Source: a virus | Virus record (IMG/VR): IMGVR_UViG_3300012988_000026 | Location: 1-37,138 of that record | Length of the DNA stretch: 37,138 bases | Strand: one strand, 5' to 3' | Part shown: piece by piece, positions 36,480 to 37,138 of the stretch | How positions within the stretch are numbered: position 1 is the first letter of the stretch | Layout of the letters: the number at the start of each line of letters is the position of its first letter | Made by a program: the position numbers and the translations under genes | Notes under the pieces: model-generated | What the model saw: the letters and a program-made list of their open reading frames with translations, nothing else | What the model was told of the DNA's origin: nothing | The model's database searches: none

Positions 36480-37010
36480 TTATTCCGCCTCGGGGTCGTC
36501 CAGGTCGTCAGGGGGCGGGCCGTAGCCCTGCAACAGCGGGTCAGCAGCGTTTTCGGTGGCCCGTTGCGCAAGCTGGTCCGTTTTGGTGACCGCGACGGCA
36601 TTCCGCCCACGCTTCGCCACGTCCAGGCGCTGCGATACCGTCAGGCCCAGCATGGAGGCGTAATTCATCATTTGCCGGTGCGCGCGCCTCCACCGCTGTT
36701 CGATGTGGGCCGGGCAGGTTGCCACGCCGAGAAAAGGCCGCAGCATGTGGAGTTCGCTGCACGTCCGGCAATATTCCTCTAGTGCAATGGTATCGATGGG
36801 TTTTAGCCACTGAACCCCGCGAGATTCCACCGCCCGCCGCCAGATAAACGCCTCGCGTTCGGTCAGGTATGGGGGAGCTTCCAACCACAGGGGAACGGGT
36901 GGGTTTTCCTCCGCGTGGAGGCGTTCGGCCTCGTGTTCCGCCAGGGCGGCGAATACTTGCGCGGAGAATGCTTGCCGGGGTTTTCCCCGCAATGAAAAGG
37001 TGCCTGCCAT
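36480..37010 (-). CDS. terminase small subunit (P27-like)
   Basis: This 176-aa protein recognises the packaging site and loads the large subunit. LTEREAFIWRRAVESRGVQWLKPIDTIALEEYCRTCSELHMLRP is characteristic of P27-type small terminases, and RRAHRQMMNYASMLGLTVSQRLDVAKRG is the C-terminal helical region. The acidic end (PPPDDLDDPEAE) may contact the large subunit. The start at ATG 37010 follows GAGGGGGTTTTGAT. It is the first gene of the late operon in the window. Confidence 0.85.
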   Translation of the reverse strand: MAGTFSLRGKPRQAFSAQVFAALAEHEAERLHAEENPPVPLWLEAPPYLTEREAFIWRRAVESRGVQWLKPIDTIALEEYCRTCSELHMLRPFLGVATCPAHIEQRWRRAHRQMMNYASMLGLTVSQRLDVAKRGRNAVAVTKTDQLAQRATENAADPLLQGYGPPPDDLDDPEAE

Positions 37011-37030
37011 ATCAAAACCCCCTCACACGG

Positions 37031-37111
37031 TTAACCCACGTCAGGGTTTATTAATCAGGGGATGATTCGGGGTTATTGATGGTCAAGCGGGGGACCGGGG
37101 AGGTTATTTAG
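37031..37111. repeat. repeat cluster upstream of terS
   Basis: Three imperfect direct repeats with the shared core G-GTTATT lie at 37044-37055 (GGGTTTATTAAT), 37069-37080 (GGGGTTATTGAT) and 37100-37111 (GAGGTTATTTAG). TTAACCC (37031-37037) and GGGTTTA (37044-37050) also make an inverted repeat. This could be a packaging (cos/pac) site or a late regulatory region for terS. No clear promoter can be named. Confidence 0.35.
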
Positions 37112-37138
37112 GGGCCGTTGGGGTTCACACTAAATGCC

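Overview
The window looks like most of a temperate siphovirus genome (a prophage or phage) from a GC-rich proteobacterium. Burkholderiales or a relative is the best guess, from the strong G/C bias at third codon positions, the type of H-NS protein carried and the style of tail-tip genes. This is inference; no host gene or tRNA is visible. The left edge cuts a gene. The right edge lies just upstream of the small terminase gene.

Layout. (1) 1-6806, plus strand: a tightly packed early operon with a RecE-like exonuclease, a putative single-strand annealing protein, several unknown proteins including one of 485 aa, a two-helix membrane protein, and an AlpA/MerR-type excisionase. (2) 6807-8192, minus strand: a P4-type tyrosine integrase whose stop codon abuts the excisionase stop codon. 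(3) 8193-8486: a repeat-rich region that is the best attP candidate. (4) 8487-11508, minus strand: eight small, overlapping accessory genes. (5) 11509-15122, mostly plus strand: a control and accessory region built from small-gene cassettes, each preceded by paired copies of one palindrome (TNACGC-N3-GCGTNA), ending in an HTH gene with three copies, then an exported protein, a small conserved phage protein and a YkgJ-like Cys-cluster protein. (6) 37010-15123, minus strand: the late operon. Its order is TerS, TerL, prohead protease, major capsid, portal, connectors, tail terminator, tail tube, G/GT chaperones, tape measure, lambda M/L/K/J-like tail-tip proteins, fibre, fibre chaperone, three small genes and a lipoprotein. 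Two plus-strand genes (a small HTH protein and an H-NS-family protein with its own promoter and terminator) sit inside the late operon between TerL and the protease.

How it works together. The late genes specify an HK97-fold capsid and a long, non-contractile, lambda-like tail. The exonuclease/annealing pair would support recombination or genome circularisation, and Int plus Xis would integrate and excise the genome. The most unusual feature is the dispersed operator network. At least ten copies of the palindrome, four clusters of them spaced 34-35 bp, lie upstream of int, of three small-gene cassettes and of the HTH gene at 13399, which is the obvious candidate to bind them. No LexA/CI-type repressor with a peptidase domain, no recognisable replication initiator or helicase, and no endolysin or holin were identified.

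Limits. All functions are read from sequence motifs by eye; no database search was run.
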